A stretch of DNA of 64,000 nucleotides, taken from Dasyornis broadbenti (taxonomy: Eukaryota > Chordata > Aves > Passeriformes > Dasyornithidae). The position numbers and the translations under genes are program-made. Under the pieces are notes generated by a model. The model searched no databases and was not told where the DNA came from. It saw only the letters and a program-made list of their open reading frames with translations. The stretch is from positions 2,215,939-2,279,938 of the forward strand of contig VZRN01011464.1 of assembly GCA_013397935.1 (NCBI GenBank), in the 5' to 3' direction. The stretch's first letter is position 1, and each line of letters starts with the position of its first letter. Positions 28,901 through 41,500 of the stretch are shown one piece after another.

Positions 28901-31182
28901 AAAATTAGTAACGAGATTTTGTGTCCTTATTCTTCTGTTCTTCGGTAATGGTACTTGAATTGGCAGGTGCAAGTCGGGGTTGCACAAGGACAGGAGAGAT
29001 GCTGCAATCTTGCCTTCTGCTCTCTAACCTTCATCAGAAAGGGACAGCCATGTTTTTAATAGAGAAGCCACATCTTCAGCTGTGAACTAGTTTGTTGTCA
29101 GTAAGGGCTTTAGAGATTGGTCGAGTTGTATAAGAGGTGAGAGAAGCATTTTAAAAGCTTGATTTGGCTCAGAAGCCCCCATTTCCGTGTTACCTGACAA
29201 GATTTTTAAATTTTGTATCATTTTTATTCTGACTTTATACTCTTCCTACACTCAAATAGAGCATTGTAGGATAAAATTTGTAATTTTTATGGGCTAGTCA
29301 ATCTAGCTGATCTGTCCTCAGAGGTGCCAGATACTTTCTTTGAAATTGCTGTCATGTTGCTAGCCTAAGGCTTGGTAAACTTTGGAACATTGCTTGATGT
29401 TTCATGAGATAATTCTTTACAACAGCTCCTGATGCCTTTCTGTCCCATTAGCTCTTAGCCATCTGTTGCTTTGATTACAGTATTATGGTGAATAAGTGTT
29501 TTGGCAAGCTATTTAGCTGTGTTGAAAAATCTTGTTTCTTTGCTTTCTAGTATTTTATTGCTACTGATTTTTTTTTTTTCCCTCCTCAACTTTTGTAGTG
29601 CAATGCTTCTTGCTGTTTACTTCTTGTTATTCTAAGAAACAAAAGGCTGACCTAGTTTGAGGACATGATGAGATTTATAACTGTGCTTTGTGGCTGTTCT
29701 CCTTTCATGTGACAGTCCTTCTACCAAAAGAGCTTGTATTCCACACATGAGCTCACAGAAGGTAGATACTATAACCTAACCATATCTAAATGGTTAATTT
29801 GGCTTTAGGACTCTTACCTCTTAAGGCTTAAAATGTTCTTTTCTAACCTAGCCAATATGTTACATCAGTATTACCTATTATATTTCTATAGCAACTCATA
29901 ATATTTTAACCTCTTGCTCCTCCCAACAATGCAAAAGCCAAAACAGGAAGATCTAGGATATCTTTAGAAAGAAGCCTGTATTCTCTGGCTTTACATTGTC
30001 GATTTGACCTTTTCATTTATTGCTCAGGTTTTAGAGCTGAACAGAGGAAAAAGACAGATGGGGTGATAATGAACATAGAGATTAACTTCCCTAAGTAGGT
30101 TCATTTTTAGGAGTAGTGATATGCCAATTAATTTTTTTGGAAATTTAAATACTGTTTTTAGACTGAAACTGAATTTCATTGGATTTAATATCTACATTTA
30201 GTTTTTTTGTTATGTTTTCTACCATTAAAATAGCTGAGTTATAGCTCCCAGCAAGATTTCCAGCAATTCTCAGTAAGTTATTAATTCTTCTCAATAAGTC
30301 ATTTTGCGTTGACTGGGACTGAGGTGGCCAAGTTTTCTTTGCTGCTTACCTGCTCGAGCTCTTTAAATTGAACTGCAGCTTTTCCTGGAGTAACTTCTCA
30401 TTTTTTCACTTCTAGTGCCTGTAAGAGATGACTAAGAACTGGGTAGCTGCAAGCACTTGCAAAATTTTCTCAATCACTTGGTCTTCAAGTAGTACTTGTC
30501 ATTAGGGATAGTAACATTATTTATGGGAAAATTATTTGAAGAAGGCAGTGTGTTGTAATGGTAATGAGGGGGGAGAAGGGGCAAGCACTGTAAAGGAACA
30601 TCTGACTGGGGATTTTGAGGCTCACAAAGGGGTCGCTTTTGGACCTTGTAAAGCTGTACTGTGTTGGAAATTGCAACTGCTATCTCCTACAAATAAAAGG
30701 AGCTGTGTGAAGTAAACTTAGGAAAGTAACTGAAGCAGTTCCTTATGTAGCAAATCTTCTGTCAAATGAAATTAGTTAATACTAAATGCCAATCAAAGGT
30801 ACTCAGAAGTTTAATCTGGAAACTGTTTTTGCACTTCCTCTGTAAGGACTGCAATAGTCTTTTATATTCCCCGTCTGAGAATATACATTAGTTTATGTTT
30901 AGTTACTTCGGTACGCATCCTGTTGTAGGATTGTTGTATTTTAGTGCTGACTATTTCTTGATGGTTAGGAAATGTTGTGGTATTTCTTGTTCGTCACATT
31001 GTCAGACCACTCTGTTTAAGTGATTCCTGGGCTAATTAGTAATTAGGGGTCTTCCTTCGACTAAGCAACAGACGTAATTATTTTTGTGTTACACTTTTAC
31101 TGCTTGCATATGGGACATGGTAAATGTTGTACGTAAGAGGTAAGGATGTGACAGCACACTGAAATCACAGCTATTGAGTAAT

Positions 31183-31241
31183 ATGTATCTATGTCTATCT
31201 ATGTATTTAGATATATTGATAATCTATCTACATATATCTAA
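31183..31241. repeat. Degenerate TATC/GATA microsatellite
   Basis: Imperfect tatc, atgt and atcta units run for about 60 bp, consistent with an eroded tetranucleotide repeat. Confidence 0.7.
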
Positions 31242-34200
31242 AGTCAGTGAACATGTTCTATTGCGTTTCTGCCTCAGCCTCTCCTGAACAGGGTTATCTG
31301 TTCTCTGCAGAGTGATAAAGATTTTCAGTCAGAGCCACTGTTCTGCTTTAATAAGCAAAATAGAAACGTTCTTTTATATATTAGTAGCTATGGAATGTAA
31401 TTTCTAAGTGAGGGCCTAGTCCAAGTTTGACTTCTCTGTATGCGGTCCTTCCAAACTGTACTGTAAAAGAACATTTCCTTGGAGAGCTGTTCTGATTATT
31501 GGTGGTGCAGGTACTTGTGAAATTTAACTGCATGAAAGTTGACAATTAATTGCATTTGTAACATTGCTTCTTCATGAAAGTAATAGTAATTGTCTCAGAT
31601 AGTATTGACCATAAATATTTTTGCCAATTAACACGTTTTTATTTGAGAAAGAAGGTGATAGTCCACACAGGTGAAAACCCTGTGGCATGGGATCTTAGGG
31701 ACAGATCTGTACTGGATAAAGAAATAATGATGTGAAGTTCCCTAAGACAGAACTGGGTAGAGAAGAACAATCCACATGGTGAATCTTATACCCTGAGAAG
31801 GTGGAGTGTGAGTTTGGAAGCTGTGTTTGTAGCACTTGAGCCATTAGTTTTACCTATTAACCAAGTTTCTTATTTTTGGTTCAACCTTATGCTAGGAATC
31901 TTCCTGTCCCAAAATTAGCTCAGTGTCATCACGGCACTCCCTTGTGAGGAGCAGCCTTGCTTGTCCAACCTGTTTTTTTTGATGATGTAAAGATTATTGC
32001 TCTTTCTTTAGCCATGCTTTCAGATTATTCTGATAATACTAGTGACAATCATAAAATAAAGACTACAGTCTTGGACCTTTATGAAATAGTTGCAGTATTG
32101 GCAGTTGACAGAACAAAATTATTTGGTTCCATCCTAGGAGGCATTTTCAAGCTAGAAATGTAATATGTATTTATTTAAGTCTTTAATGACGTTTTTATTT
32201 AGTCTTCACAGGGTTATTATCTTTGCGGGAAAGGGAGTGACCAAATGGGGTTGTGCTCTGTGCAATGACGGTAACTGCCATGCTGGCCTGGACAGCATCT
32301 ACTGGGTTATTGTCCAGTTGCCTTCTCTTGAAAACAACCACGTGATATAATTGTGAAAAACACTACATTCATATTACTGACTGCATGACACTTATTTTTT
32401 TCCTGTCTGTGATCATCCACAGAACCAAATGGAATGGGACAGGATAAAATTAATCAGATATGATGTTAATAAAATGAACAGTTCTCTTTGATAGACAAAA
32501 TGAGCAAATGCATTTGGTGCGAACATTTCTTCATATTTTCTGCTGAATGAGTATTTTTATGTTTTGCAAAAACATAAATTGAAATACCCATACCTTTTTT
32601 TCGAGTGCTGACTGATACCAACCTTCTGGCCAAGCTATTTAATCTGTTGTCCCATGGATGCTGAGAAACTTTGATGTTTTAAAATATTTGTGAGACTTGT
32701 TACATGGTAGAACTCGCTTTTAAGCATGTTGATTTTTAAATTTTATTTTCTTAATTTGTTGAACTGATGACTCACTGAGTCTTTTTAAGCTCTTATTTGT
32801 GGAATTTAGTTTCCATCTATCTGTAACATACTATGTTGTGACTTGCCAGATGGAGGAGTGCTTTGAAAGGAGAAGGGTATTATTGGTGGGCTTAATGCCA
32901 TCTCTCCTTAACTCTGATTCCTTACAATTTTTACAATCTGAAGATCACTGTGGTTAATTTTTGAGTAGGTAGTGTTGTTGCCCTACACTTCGGGGGTCAT
33001 GTTTTTATTTCACTTGTGTATGCTTGTGTTTATGCACTTAGATTATACTGTATTGCTAACATATTACTAAATGCTGTTCTGTTTTTCTTTGCCCTCTACT
33101 CTCTTGATTGTCATAACTTCCAGTTTATGACATATGTACAAATTTTTCATGGACTGAGATTCTAAGGAGAGCAATGTAAAATTGCTAAGTGTGGTTGCCT
33201 GCAGTGACAGACAACTTGGTTATAAAATACTGCTGATGAACTCATTAAATTCCATCTCAAAAGTAGTTATATTATTTTCCATATTGTTCCTGTTGGATAG
33301 CTATTCTGAATATTATTTTCTGATGTGATTCCATTTTCCTTTGTAGATCACTGTTGTAGTTGGCTCTTTTTAACTTTGAATGCATGCTTTCCTCTTGATA
33401 AAAATGGTGGCAGCCTTTTAAGTCTCAGAACTGTTTAGCTTTAAGCTTTCTCAGGTAGAAGGAAGATATTAGGGACAAATTGTTATCAATAAAATCTGTT
33501 AGTAGTACCAAATTCTGAAATACTGGTTCTCAACTTTTTGTCCGGTGTATATTAATGATAAACAGTTTAATTTTGAGATGTGTATTCAAGCTTTGAAGTA
33601 TAATAATTTGTTTCTGCCCTGTTTTTCAACATCTTTTCACATAATTTTTGTCCCAAGAGGTGCTTCATTTTTTTTAACATATTGTCTAAACCTAGAAACT
33701 AGTTGTGCATAAAAATTTCCATTCTCTTGGGATTAGTCATAAACCAACAGTGGACTGTTATATAGCCTGTCTGGGGCATGTAAAACAAAAACTGATTCTT
33801 GAGGTGAGATAATTACTGTATATGAATCAAAAAACACCCAAACATTTTGTTCTACATTGGCCGGCATTTGACATGACTCTAATTGCAGTTATAGAAGATG
33901 AATGCATGAGCTAGAAGCCCTCTGTCTGTGGCCATGTCCATAATTTAAACCAAGTAAGAAACAGGCCACCTGCATAATCTTTGTTCCATTCTGTTTTTAA
34001 CTTTGGTACTAGATTTGGAAGGTACTTTGAGTGAATAGCAGGTTTCCATAATAATGTATTTTGGTTTGAAACTTCTGACTAAAACCAATGTTTTTGAAAT
34101 ATAGCTCAGGCTCTCTTGGAGCATGTTTTAGTGTCTCTCTTTTCCAGTAGTTGCAGAGTTATAGTTTGCTAAAGTACGGTGTGGGAGCTCTGAGATTCTT

Positions 34201-34487
34201 TTTTTGCCTGCAGTAATTTGTGCCTGTGTTGCTTGTTTATTAGGAAACTAAGTATCTGGCCATCAATTATTTAAGGCTGGATAGTGCCCAGCTCACCTTT
34301 TGTTGCTGTTCCACTTTTTTATTATTTAATATATGAGCATGAGACCCTGACTGAAATCTAGTTGAGCGCTCCTAGAGTAGTGGTAAAGTATTGATTTTAT
34401 ATTACTGACTCTCTAGCTGGTTTCATAATTTTGTAAGTATTCTGTAAAAATTAGAACAATTTAGGAAAGGCTGGTAAATGAGGTGTG

Positions 34488-34700
34488 TCTTTTCTATCTT
34501 TTCTTCCTTTTAGTTTCATTCTCTTTCTTCCTCCCAGAGTCTTTCCATTCTATTCCTCATCCTCTTCCCATTTATATTTTCTTTCTCTTGTTCATTCTGT
34601 CCCCAAATTCCCTCCTTGCATTATACTACTCTTCATTTTCTGACATCCCATTAATCTTCCAGTCGTTATGGCTTACTTTCCCACCTCCACAAGCACACCC
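34488..34700. repeat. Pyrimidine-rich block of about 210 bp
   Basis: The + strand is dominated by C and T with scattered A and few G (runs such as tttctttcttcctccc). It does not form a regular microsatellite. It lies about 1.45 kb before the first visible COG5 exon, too far to be that exon's own polypyrimidine tract. Confidence 0.7.
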
Positions 34701-36149
34701 ACAGGATGCTTAGAAATTTTACAGCATACCCAGTTGTCAAAAAACTAAACCTACAAGTCCCAGACCCGTAATACTATGCTGGGAATGCTCATTAACTCCC
34801 ACACTGTTTGGAAAAAGAAACTGGTATAGGTAGTATAAGGTCTACAAACTATAATACATGCCTAATGTTCTTTTGCTTTCCACTAAACCTGGGAACCCCT
34901 CATGAGCTGGGAAAGAAGATGAGATCTGGCTTTTTTGCATTAATCGTGATTTTGATCTTTCTGGAAACCCCAGAAAGAGTGTCACAATTGTGCAGCTGTA
35001 GGGGTGTGACCTCTGAAACATTGGGTTTGAGGAGAACACATTGTTTGCCAACAGATCCGAAAACCTGTTGCCGCAGGTGGATGTACCAGCAAGTGCATCC
35101 TCAGCACAGCAGCTGCACCATGGCCAAAGCCAAAGTGGGCTTTGGAGTGGGAAGTGTCTGTGGTCTCAGATGCTTCTGTCCACTGACTGCCAGGATTTCT
35201 GCCAGACCATGTTCTTTTACTGCTGGCAGAAGTCACTAAGGAAAATGACAAAAGACTGCGTCTCTAATGTGTGTATGATCAACTGATTGCCCCCTCCGCT
35301 AATTGCCTATGAATGCTAATTAAAAAAGCAGTATTCAGTGTATGGATCACAGTGCTTAGTTTCCAAAGGCAATAATTTGAGGCTTTTCTCTTGCTAAATA
35401 GCACCCATACCAGTGTTTAGTGTTGTTAAGTGGAATTATCATCAGATTCAGTCTTAATCAGAGGTCTCTTAAATAGTGGACCTGAACAGTTTTTGGATAG
35501 TTTTCACTCTCCTGTGTTGAGCTTTTTTGGTTTTGATTTTTTTTTCAGGCTTAGGAAATAATCTTATAGTTAATCTTATAAAGTTATAGTTAGCATTAGA
35601 AATAGAAATGTAGACATACAAGCTCAAATTCTGCAGTAGTCAGTAGTAAGGGCTTGACCTGCTTTCTGCTTCTTATCCTTCATTAGTACTTTTTTTTAAG
35701 CCTGTATCACTTTTAATTAACCACTTGTAACTTAACTGACAGTAGCGTAACAGGCACTTCATGTTAAAACAGTGTTACTAGCTACACCATAGCTGAATAC
35801 AGCTGTACTGAACTAACCGTGGAATTATTGGATCAGTCGCTGATCACCCACCCCAGGTTAGCTACTGCCAGCAGTGCTTCCAGTTCCTTTCTTTCCATTC
35901 TTCATATTCAAAGGATAGCACCAAAGGGATCTGAGCAAAGCATTGTCAGTGATCAAAGGAAATCAGTCCTTTCCTTTACCCTCTGTTCTCTGTTGTGCAG
36001 TAAGGATGCCAGTTACTTAAACAAAATGAATTAGCAGACTCAACTTAAAAAATGATCTTGCCCACTAAAATGATGTCTCATGAGAGATAAAACATCCCCA
36101 ATAGTACAGTTAAAGATAATTGTTATTTTTTAATATCTTCTTTCTCCAG

Positions 36150-36315
36150 AATCCTACTCAAGTGGGAACTGCTCTTCAGGTTTTCCATAATCTTGGGACT
36201 TTGAAGGATACCATTGCTAATGTGGTGGATGGATACTGCACAGTCTTGGAAGAGAACGTAAAAAATGCTTTGGATATCAAAGTATTGACCCAACCATCTC
36301 AAACAGTCACAAGAG
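36150..36315 (+). CDS. COG5: COG5 internal exon a (codons 1-55 of the visible 302, plus 1 nt)
   Basis: COG5 belongs to lobe B (COG5-8) of the COG complex, a CATCHR-family tether on the cytosolic face of the Golgi that captures retrograde vesicles and so keeps glycosylation enzymes in place. The exon starts after tttctccag in phase 0 with NPTQVGTALQVFHNLGTLKD and continues through DGYCTVLEENVKNALDIKVL, a helical stretch I recognise as vertebrate COG5. It ends with one base of a glycine codon before the donor gtgtga (phase 1). The frame stays open into the intron until about 36380, but the protein match stops at the donor. The length of 166 nt joins in frame to the exon at 37393. The family is identified from memory, not by a search. 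Confidence 0.96.
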
Positions 36316-37392
36316 GTGTGATCCTTGTTTTACAGAGAATGTCAATTGATTTTTTTTTACAGGAGTGTGGTATATTATAAAATGAAGAAACTCTCACATC
36401 CAAGCCTGTTCTAGGAACGTTTCCCTGCTTGCTTTAACCAGTAGAGGTTGGGAGTAAGCATATCTCAGAAATCATCTATTTTAACTTTGCAAGCCAAAGT
36501 CGGGTCTGTCTGATATTTGGCTTGGAGGTTTTCCTTTATTCCTCCCTGCCTCTCCTTCCTAACTTGCCCAGAAAATTGTCCTCCTTAGGTTACAACTTCG
36601 TAGCATTTTCTTAGCAGTTTCTCATGGAAAGATGAATCCAAATTCTGCTTTCTTTGTATTAGTGGGAGTATCACAGGTAGAAATTATTTGCAATCAATGG
36701 AAGAAGCCTGCAACTACATCGTTATGCTTTCGTTAGGTGGAAGTTGTTTCAAAACAGGTTATTCAATATGAAGAAATGTTGACTATTAAACATTTAGTTC
36801 CCAGTTAGCTCAGATACCAAAAAATACTAAGGAGTTGGGTGGGCAGGCAAATTTGAACTTTGGTGATACAATCATTTAGTTCTTTTTTTTAAGTCTCGAT
36901 AAAAGCGGGGGGGTCCAGACCCATAATCAGGGCATAATAAAGAAATACATCCCCTCTCAAGGGAAGTGATTGTTTAGAAGCTGCATGCGCTTCAGCTGCA
37001 ATATCACTTTTTTTAGCAGTTTGTCTATGCATTTAAGTCCTGAGCTGGTAATAGCTGCATTTTTCACAACTACTCTGCCATTTCACTTTGCTATTACATT
37101 CTGCAAAACTGCTCATTGGCGTTACTTAGGTGTTTCTGTGGAGGTCTGAATTGGTAGAGCATGTAACAGTCATGAGCGTGAAGTATGCCCCCTGAACTTC
37201 AGAGCTTAGTCATCTTGTCAGTTGAGACAACTGAGACTATTCACAAAGCTTTGTTCTGAAGGTATTTTATCCTGCTTTGTCTTAACAAAAAAAAGTATTT
37301 TTCAAAGTGCATAGAGATCTATATTTCTAATATTTTTATTTTCATGTATGAAAGCTGAAAGGTGCTGCTGTGTATTTTTGAAAACCATTTAG
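36316..37392 (+). other. COG5: COG5 intron, 1077 bp, phase 1
   Basis: Donor gtgtga, acceptor aaccatttag. It holds AT-rich unique sequence with short homopolymers, including a G7 run near 36907. No other gene or recognisable repeat was seen. Confidence 0.9.
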
Positions 37393-37505
37393 GTGGCCCT
37401 GGTAGAGCTGCTATGCCAACACCTGGGAACACAGCAGCTTTTCGAGCAGCCCTCTGGACAAACATGGAGAAACTCATGGATCAGATCTGTGCTGCTTGCG
37501 GACAG
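37393..37505 (+). CDS. COG5: COG5 internal exon b (codons 56-93 of the visible 302)
   Basis: The exon follows the acceptor atttag. Its first two bases (gt) complete the glycine codon begun in the previous exon. It encodes GGPGRAAMPTPGNTAAFRAA then LWTNMEKLMDQICAACGQ. The Gly/Pro/Thr-rich start reads as a flexible linker between helical segments, and the WTNMEKLMD helix is characteristic of vertebrate COG5. It ends in phase 0 at gga cag before gtactc. The length is 113 nt, which together with the previous exon makes 279 nt, or 93 codons. It is separated from the next exon by only 94 bp. Confidence 0.96.
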
Positions 37506-37599
37506 GTACTCTGCAGCTAATTCCTGTTTGTCTAGTCATGCAATTTTGGGTATAAGAATTTAGATGTCATTTTCTCTCTCAATAAATTCTTTCTTACAG
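37506..37599 (+). other. COG5: COG5 short intron, 94 bp, phase 0
   Basis: Donor gtactc, acceptor ttcttacag. The pyrimidine-rich stretch sits in its second half (tttctctctc and ttctttcttacag). At 94 bp it is close to the minimum usual for vertebrate introns and far shorter than its neighbours. No stop is created if it is correctly removed. Confidence 0.93.
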
Positions 37600-37677
37600 G
37601 TGCAGCATTTGCAGAAAGTGTTGGCAAAGAAAAGAGATCCTGTGTCACATGTCTGCTTCATAGAGGAGATAGTTAAG
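37600..37677 (+). CDS. COG5: COG5 internal exon c (codons 94-119 of the visible 302)
   Basis: A 78-nt exon with phase 0 on both sides, so 26 whole codons. It encodes VQHLQKVLAKKRDPVSHVCF followed by IEEIVK, matching a very conserved piece of vertebrate COG5: a basic helix and then the acidic FIEEIVK segment. The acceptor is ttcttacag and the donor gtaaag. Because both borders are phase 0, skipping this exon would keep the frame, so an in-frame skipped isoform is possible. Nothing in the sequence says it is used. Confidence 0.96.
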
Positions 37678-38468
37678 GTAAAGTTTTAATTTAGCTGAAT
37701 ATGCTTTAGTAAATTTGTTAAGAAAAATGTGATGAGAGAGTTTGTTTACAATTTTACAGTTCCATAATTTTTTTTTTAAATAAATTGGTGAGAAAGTGTT
37801 GAAAGTCAGACTAACATTGAAGGATGTATTTGTGGTCTGTGGGTTATATCTGCAGGATGTAAACATGTTCATTTAGTTGTAATTTCTTTTGTTTTCTTTT
37901 AAAGGGAGCTGATAAGACACCACTGTATGGATCATTAATGTCATTCCATAATACCATGTGATTTGAGTAATTAATTAAATCTGTTAGTTTGCATAGGAGA
38001 ATGTGTCTTCATCCATCATTTTCAGCCATCTGTTTCTCACTTCTTGACAATTTCTCCCTTGAAAAATAATCATGGCTGTTCTTTTGAATACCTATTATTT
38101 TCCATTCATTTGCATTGTTTTTTATTCATATTTGGAATAATTTGATTAATGGTCTCCTTCAGTGCTAGGAACAGGATTACTGAAGCTGTCTCGTCGACCT
38201 TAGTAAAAGAGAGCAGAAACAAAAGATGTGTTCCTGCTGACATTTCTTTCCAAGTGTATAACTGGATTTTTAATTTACATGGACTTAATATTTGAAATAA
38301 CCTGGGGAAGCTCTTCATATGCAAACGTGGTCTTCTCAACAGTGAAAGCAAATAATGAAGGTTAAATACAGCCTTTAAGTTTATCTGTCTCTTAAGCCCA
38401 TCTCCAGAAGATATTGCACAAAGCATCACTTTTCTACGAGGCATTTCAAACTTCTCTTTCTGTGTTAA

Positions 38469-38548
38469 GACAAACAAACAAAAAAACCAAGCCACAACAA
38501 AAAAAAAAAGCCCAACAAAAAAATCCCACAACCCCCCTCAAAAATTTA
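38469..38548. repeat. A/C-rich low-complexity tract
   Basis: About 80 bp made almost only of A and C on the + strand: caaa units, an A11 run, then cccac and accccccctc-like stretches. This is low-complexity sequence just inside the 12.8-kb intron. Confidence 0.8.
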
Positions 38549-41500
38549 TAAACTTTTAATATATTTTCTTAATTAAAATGTTTAACCTGGCTAAAAATAT
38601 CTATTGCTCCCTGGGTGGATCAGCCCTTCAGTGGATCAGCATGTTTAGGGAGAAATATAGAAACCTGGAGACTGACTAGAAACACTGAAAGGGTCAGGAA
38701 GGATTTGGATGGAAAGGGAGCTTAGATAAATGATCTTAGTGTTCATGAGTGGCTCCCACCCTGTGTCTGTGCTTCTCGCTTTCACTCTTCCCTCTTGTAA
38801 GGCATCACTTGAAAAGGAGATTTTCAACAACTAAAGAGAAGTTTTTCTAGTTGTTGAGGTTGATAATAGAGGGAAGCCAAAGGAAATATTTTATGATCCT
38901 GGAGACTAAACGAATAAGGAAAATGAATTTCAATAGAAGCCAGGTAAGGAAAAACCCATTAGAATATAAAAGACTTGTTGGCTTGTCTTATGCTAAGTGT
39001 GTTCTGTGATCACTCTGATTACCCTTCCTTTCCTTTAAGTTGGTATTGCCGGATTGCATCTAAGTGAAAAATTGTATTTCCCAAATCAAATCCATCTATT
39101 TATTTCTCCACAGTTATCACTCTTCCAATTACTTTGCTCTTCGGTGGGTACTTTGGTGTAGTATAGCGCCAGGCTGGACATTGTCATTCTCAGTGGAGCA
39201 GCTGAGGAGGAGTGGTACAGCCTTATCTGATGTTCTGCTAGCAGAACTCGCAGTATGACACAGTACTGTTGATGGCACTGATGCTTTACGTACTTCTTGC
39301 CTGAAATGGTTCAGTGTAGCACAGTGTTTTTCTTGGACATTCTCACTGTTAGACCATTTGTTCTGGTGTCTCTTGAAAAAGTGTGGCACCAGGCTGCAGA
39401 TGGGAGAGGTCACACCAAGCAGTAGAGCTGTTTTTTAGACAAAACCAGACAAGTACTGCATGCTGCTGAAATTCAGGAGTGTATGTACAGATGGCTGTAT
39501 GGGAGAGTATGATTTGTTTTGTACATTGAAAGTAGATATAAATAAGAAATTGGTATTTTGCCATTTACTGATGAAGATTCCATCTTGTATTAGTCCTAAT
39601 TGAAATGTGCTTTCCTCAGCAAGTGTTCTGGAGAGGGAGAAAAGTTGGATTTTCTTCATTGTACTCAATTTCATTAATAAACTGCGCAAACAAACCAAAC
39701 AAACTAAAGGTACTAACATTCTACCCATTTGCTAGAGCAGCATGCCCACTCCAGAAGATAGCAAAACGAATCATCCACTCTACAGTCTGTGCACTAATTA
39801 CTGTTACTGATGTCGACATTATTATTATAGTCATCTTCTGCAGCAGCTGCACTACCACTTTGCCTGTCCATCTGCTTCCTTGTTTTGATTACTGCAGTGT
39901 AAGTATCATCCTAGGAAGCATAAGAGAGGAGGAGACCCAGTCTTTTTAAAGCACAAGTCCTTTAATAGCAAGGAAGCTACTTGCCTTTTTTTTTTTCAGT
40001 CATCATTCTCTTTTTCCATTGGGGGTTTTTGTATTTTTCTCTTCACAGATAGCACAGCCTGCAGTTTTTCTAATTTTGTGTTATGATCTCAAACATGTGC
40101 TTTCCGGCTTTCTAATTACCTGCTACCATAATAATATTTAGTAGTGTTGTATCATGTTATATCCAAAAATGTAGTTTTAAAAACACTAGCTAATTAATTA
40201 AAGGATTCACAAAAACTCTCTGTTTAAAAAAAAAAAAGGGAAAAAACCCCCAAAAAACTAAACCTGACAGATGAAGAAACTGAGGTACAGAACTTAGAAA
40301 ATTTTTAATACTGTGGTTCAGCAGGAAGACAGTGGCAACACCTGCATCTTTTCTACCCTTTGGTTTCTCCTGCAGAATTCCCTTTCAATTTTTTCCAGCA
40401 TTAGATGTGGCCAAGAGTTAGATCACAGTTAGATCAGGCGTACATGAGTATCATGGAAGAATATGGAGATTAAACTCATACTGCACATTTTTTTCACTCC
40501 TTCCCTTTGCAGATCTAGATTTTGGTATTTTTCCTTTATCACAATATGAAATTAATGCAATTTTGAAAAGAAATCATGCACTCATAGTGCCTGCTACAAA
40601 CTACTTCTTTTCATACTAGTGATGAACTGTAGATTCATTATTAATGTTTACATATTTAAATTACAGATTTAATTTTTTAAAAAATCTGTTAACTATTTAA
40701 AGGAGAAATAGGATTGAATGGATATTTTTCTGGGTCTTATGTAAGAAAAAAGGCTTTAGTGACTAGATTTTAGTTGAAGAGGACTGAAAGAATTCAAAAC
40801 GCACTGAGTTCTGATTTCTAGTTTTGGGAAAAATGAATAGAGCTTTCATTGTATACATTGTTTAAAAGATAGGGTTGATGTCATAATGTTAAGGGTAAAA
40901 ATTAAAATCAGATTTAAATAATGTAAATTTGATATTTTTGTTTACCTAATGACTAGTTATTTATACCACTTCTTTCAATTGCTTAATTCACCTTCAGAGA
41001 GCTAATAGGTTACTCCAGTTTATTCTGCTTTATTGCTTCTCTCTTTCAATGTGTAGTGACTAATCCTTCCTCGGCTGTTGTAATGCCTAAACTACAATTG
41101 ACTTCAGTGTAAATCGCAGCAGAACATCTCTTTCTATGAAAGCCACCTTCCTAATTAGAGATAAGAGTCCCTCTTAGCCCCTTGTAAAAGAGTTGAAAAT
41201 GATCTTTGATTCGCATCTGTTTTGGGTCCTTCACTCCTACATAGGCAACAGGAAGGAGTTCTGCAACGAGAAAAGCAGCCTGAAAAACAGCAAATCATTT
41301 TGTAGGGGGGATTTGGGGTGGTCAATAGAAAGGATGAGCTGGGATTTCTCTGCTGAGCAGAAAGGTACAGGCAGATCTGCCCTTGCTCGCCTTTGGATGT
41401 CCTGTTTGCAACCAAGGCACATCACAAACCCTGTCATTTACGTAAGCCTCTGGGTAAAAAAGTGAACTGAGAGTTGTAGGGAGTGTTATTATGTACTTTG

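Larger units (their letters stand above)
1..36149 (+). other. COG5: COG5 upstream intron (3' part, >36 kb)
   Basis: This is the non-coding DNA before the first visible COG5 exon and ends in the acceptor tttctccag at 36149. Its 5' donor lies outside the window. I looked for the preceding COG5 exon and for the roughly 430-codon intronless GPR22 gene, which sits inside a COG5 intron in mammals, and saw neither. The longest open frame here is a 134-codon stretch at 22399-22803 with no recognisable protein character. The contents I can name are listed separately: a 220-bp diverged duplication, one ancient CR1, homopolymer tracts, an (AC)8 run and a pyrimidine-rich block. The remainder looks like unique AT-rich intron. 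Confidence 0.85.

Noticed and set aside
34808..35239. 143-codon open frame on the + strand with overlapping frames on the other strand
   Set aside because: Several overlapping frames on both strands are open at once, as expected from local composition. The product is Cys/Arg-rich without any motif.
38106..38531. 141-codon open frame on the minus strand starting in a low-complexity tract
   Set aside because: Its first residues come from the A/C-rich tract (G/T on the minus strand), giving a Phe/Val/Leu string. The rest shows no protein family.
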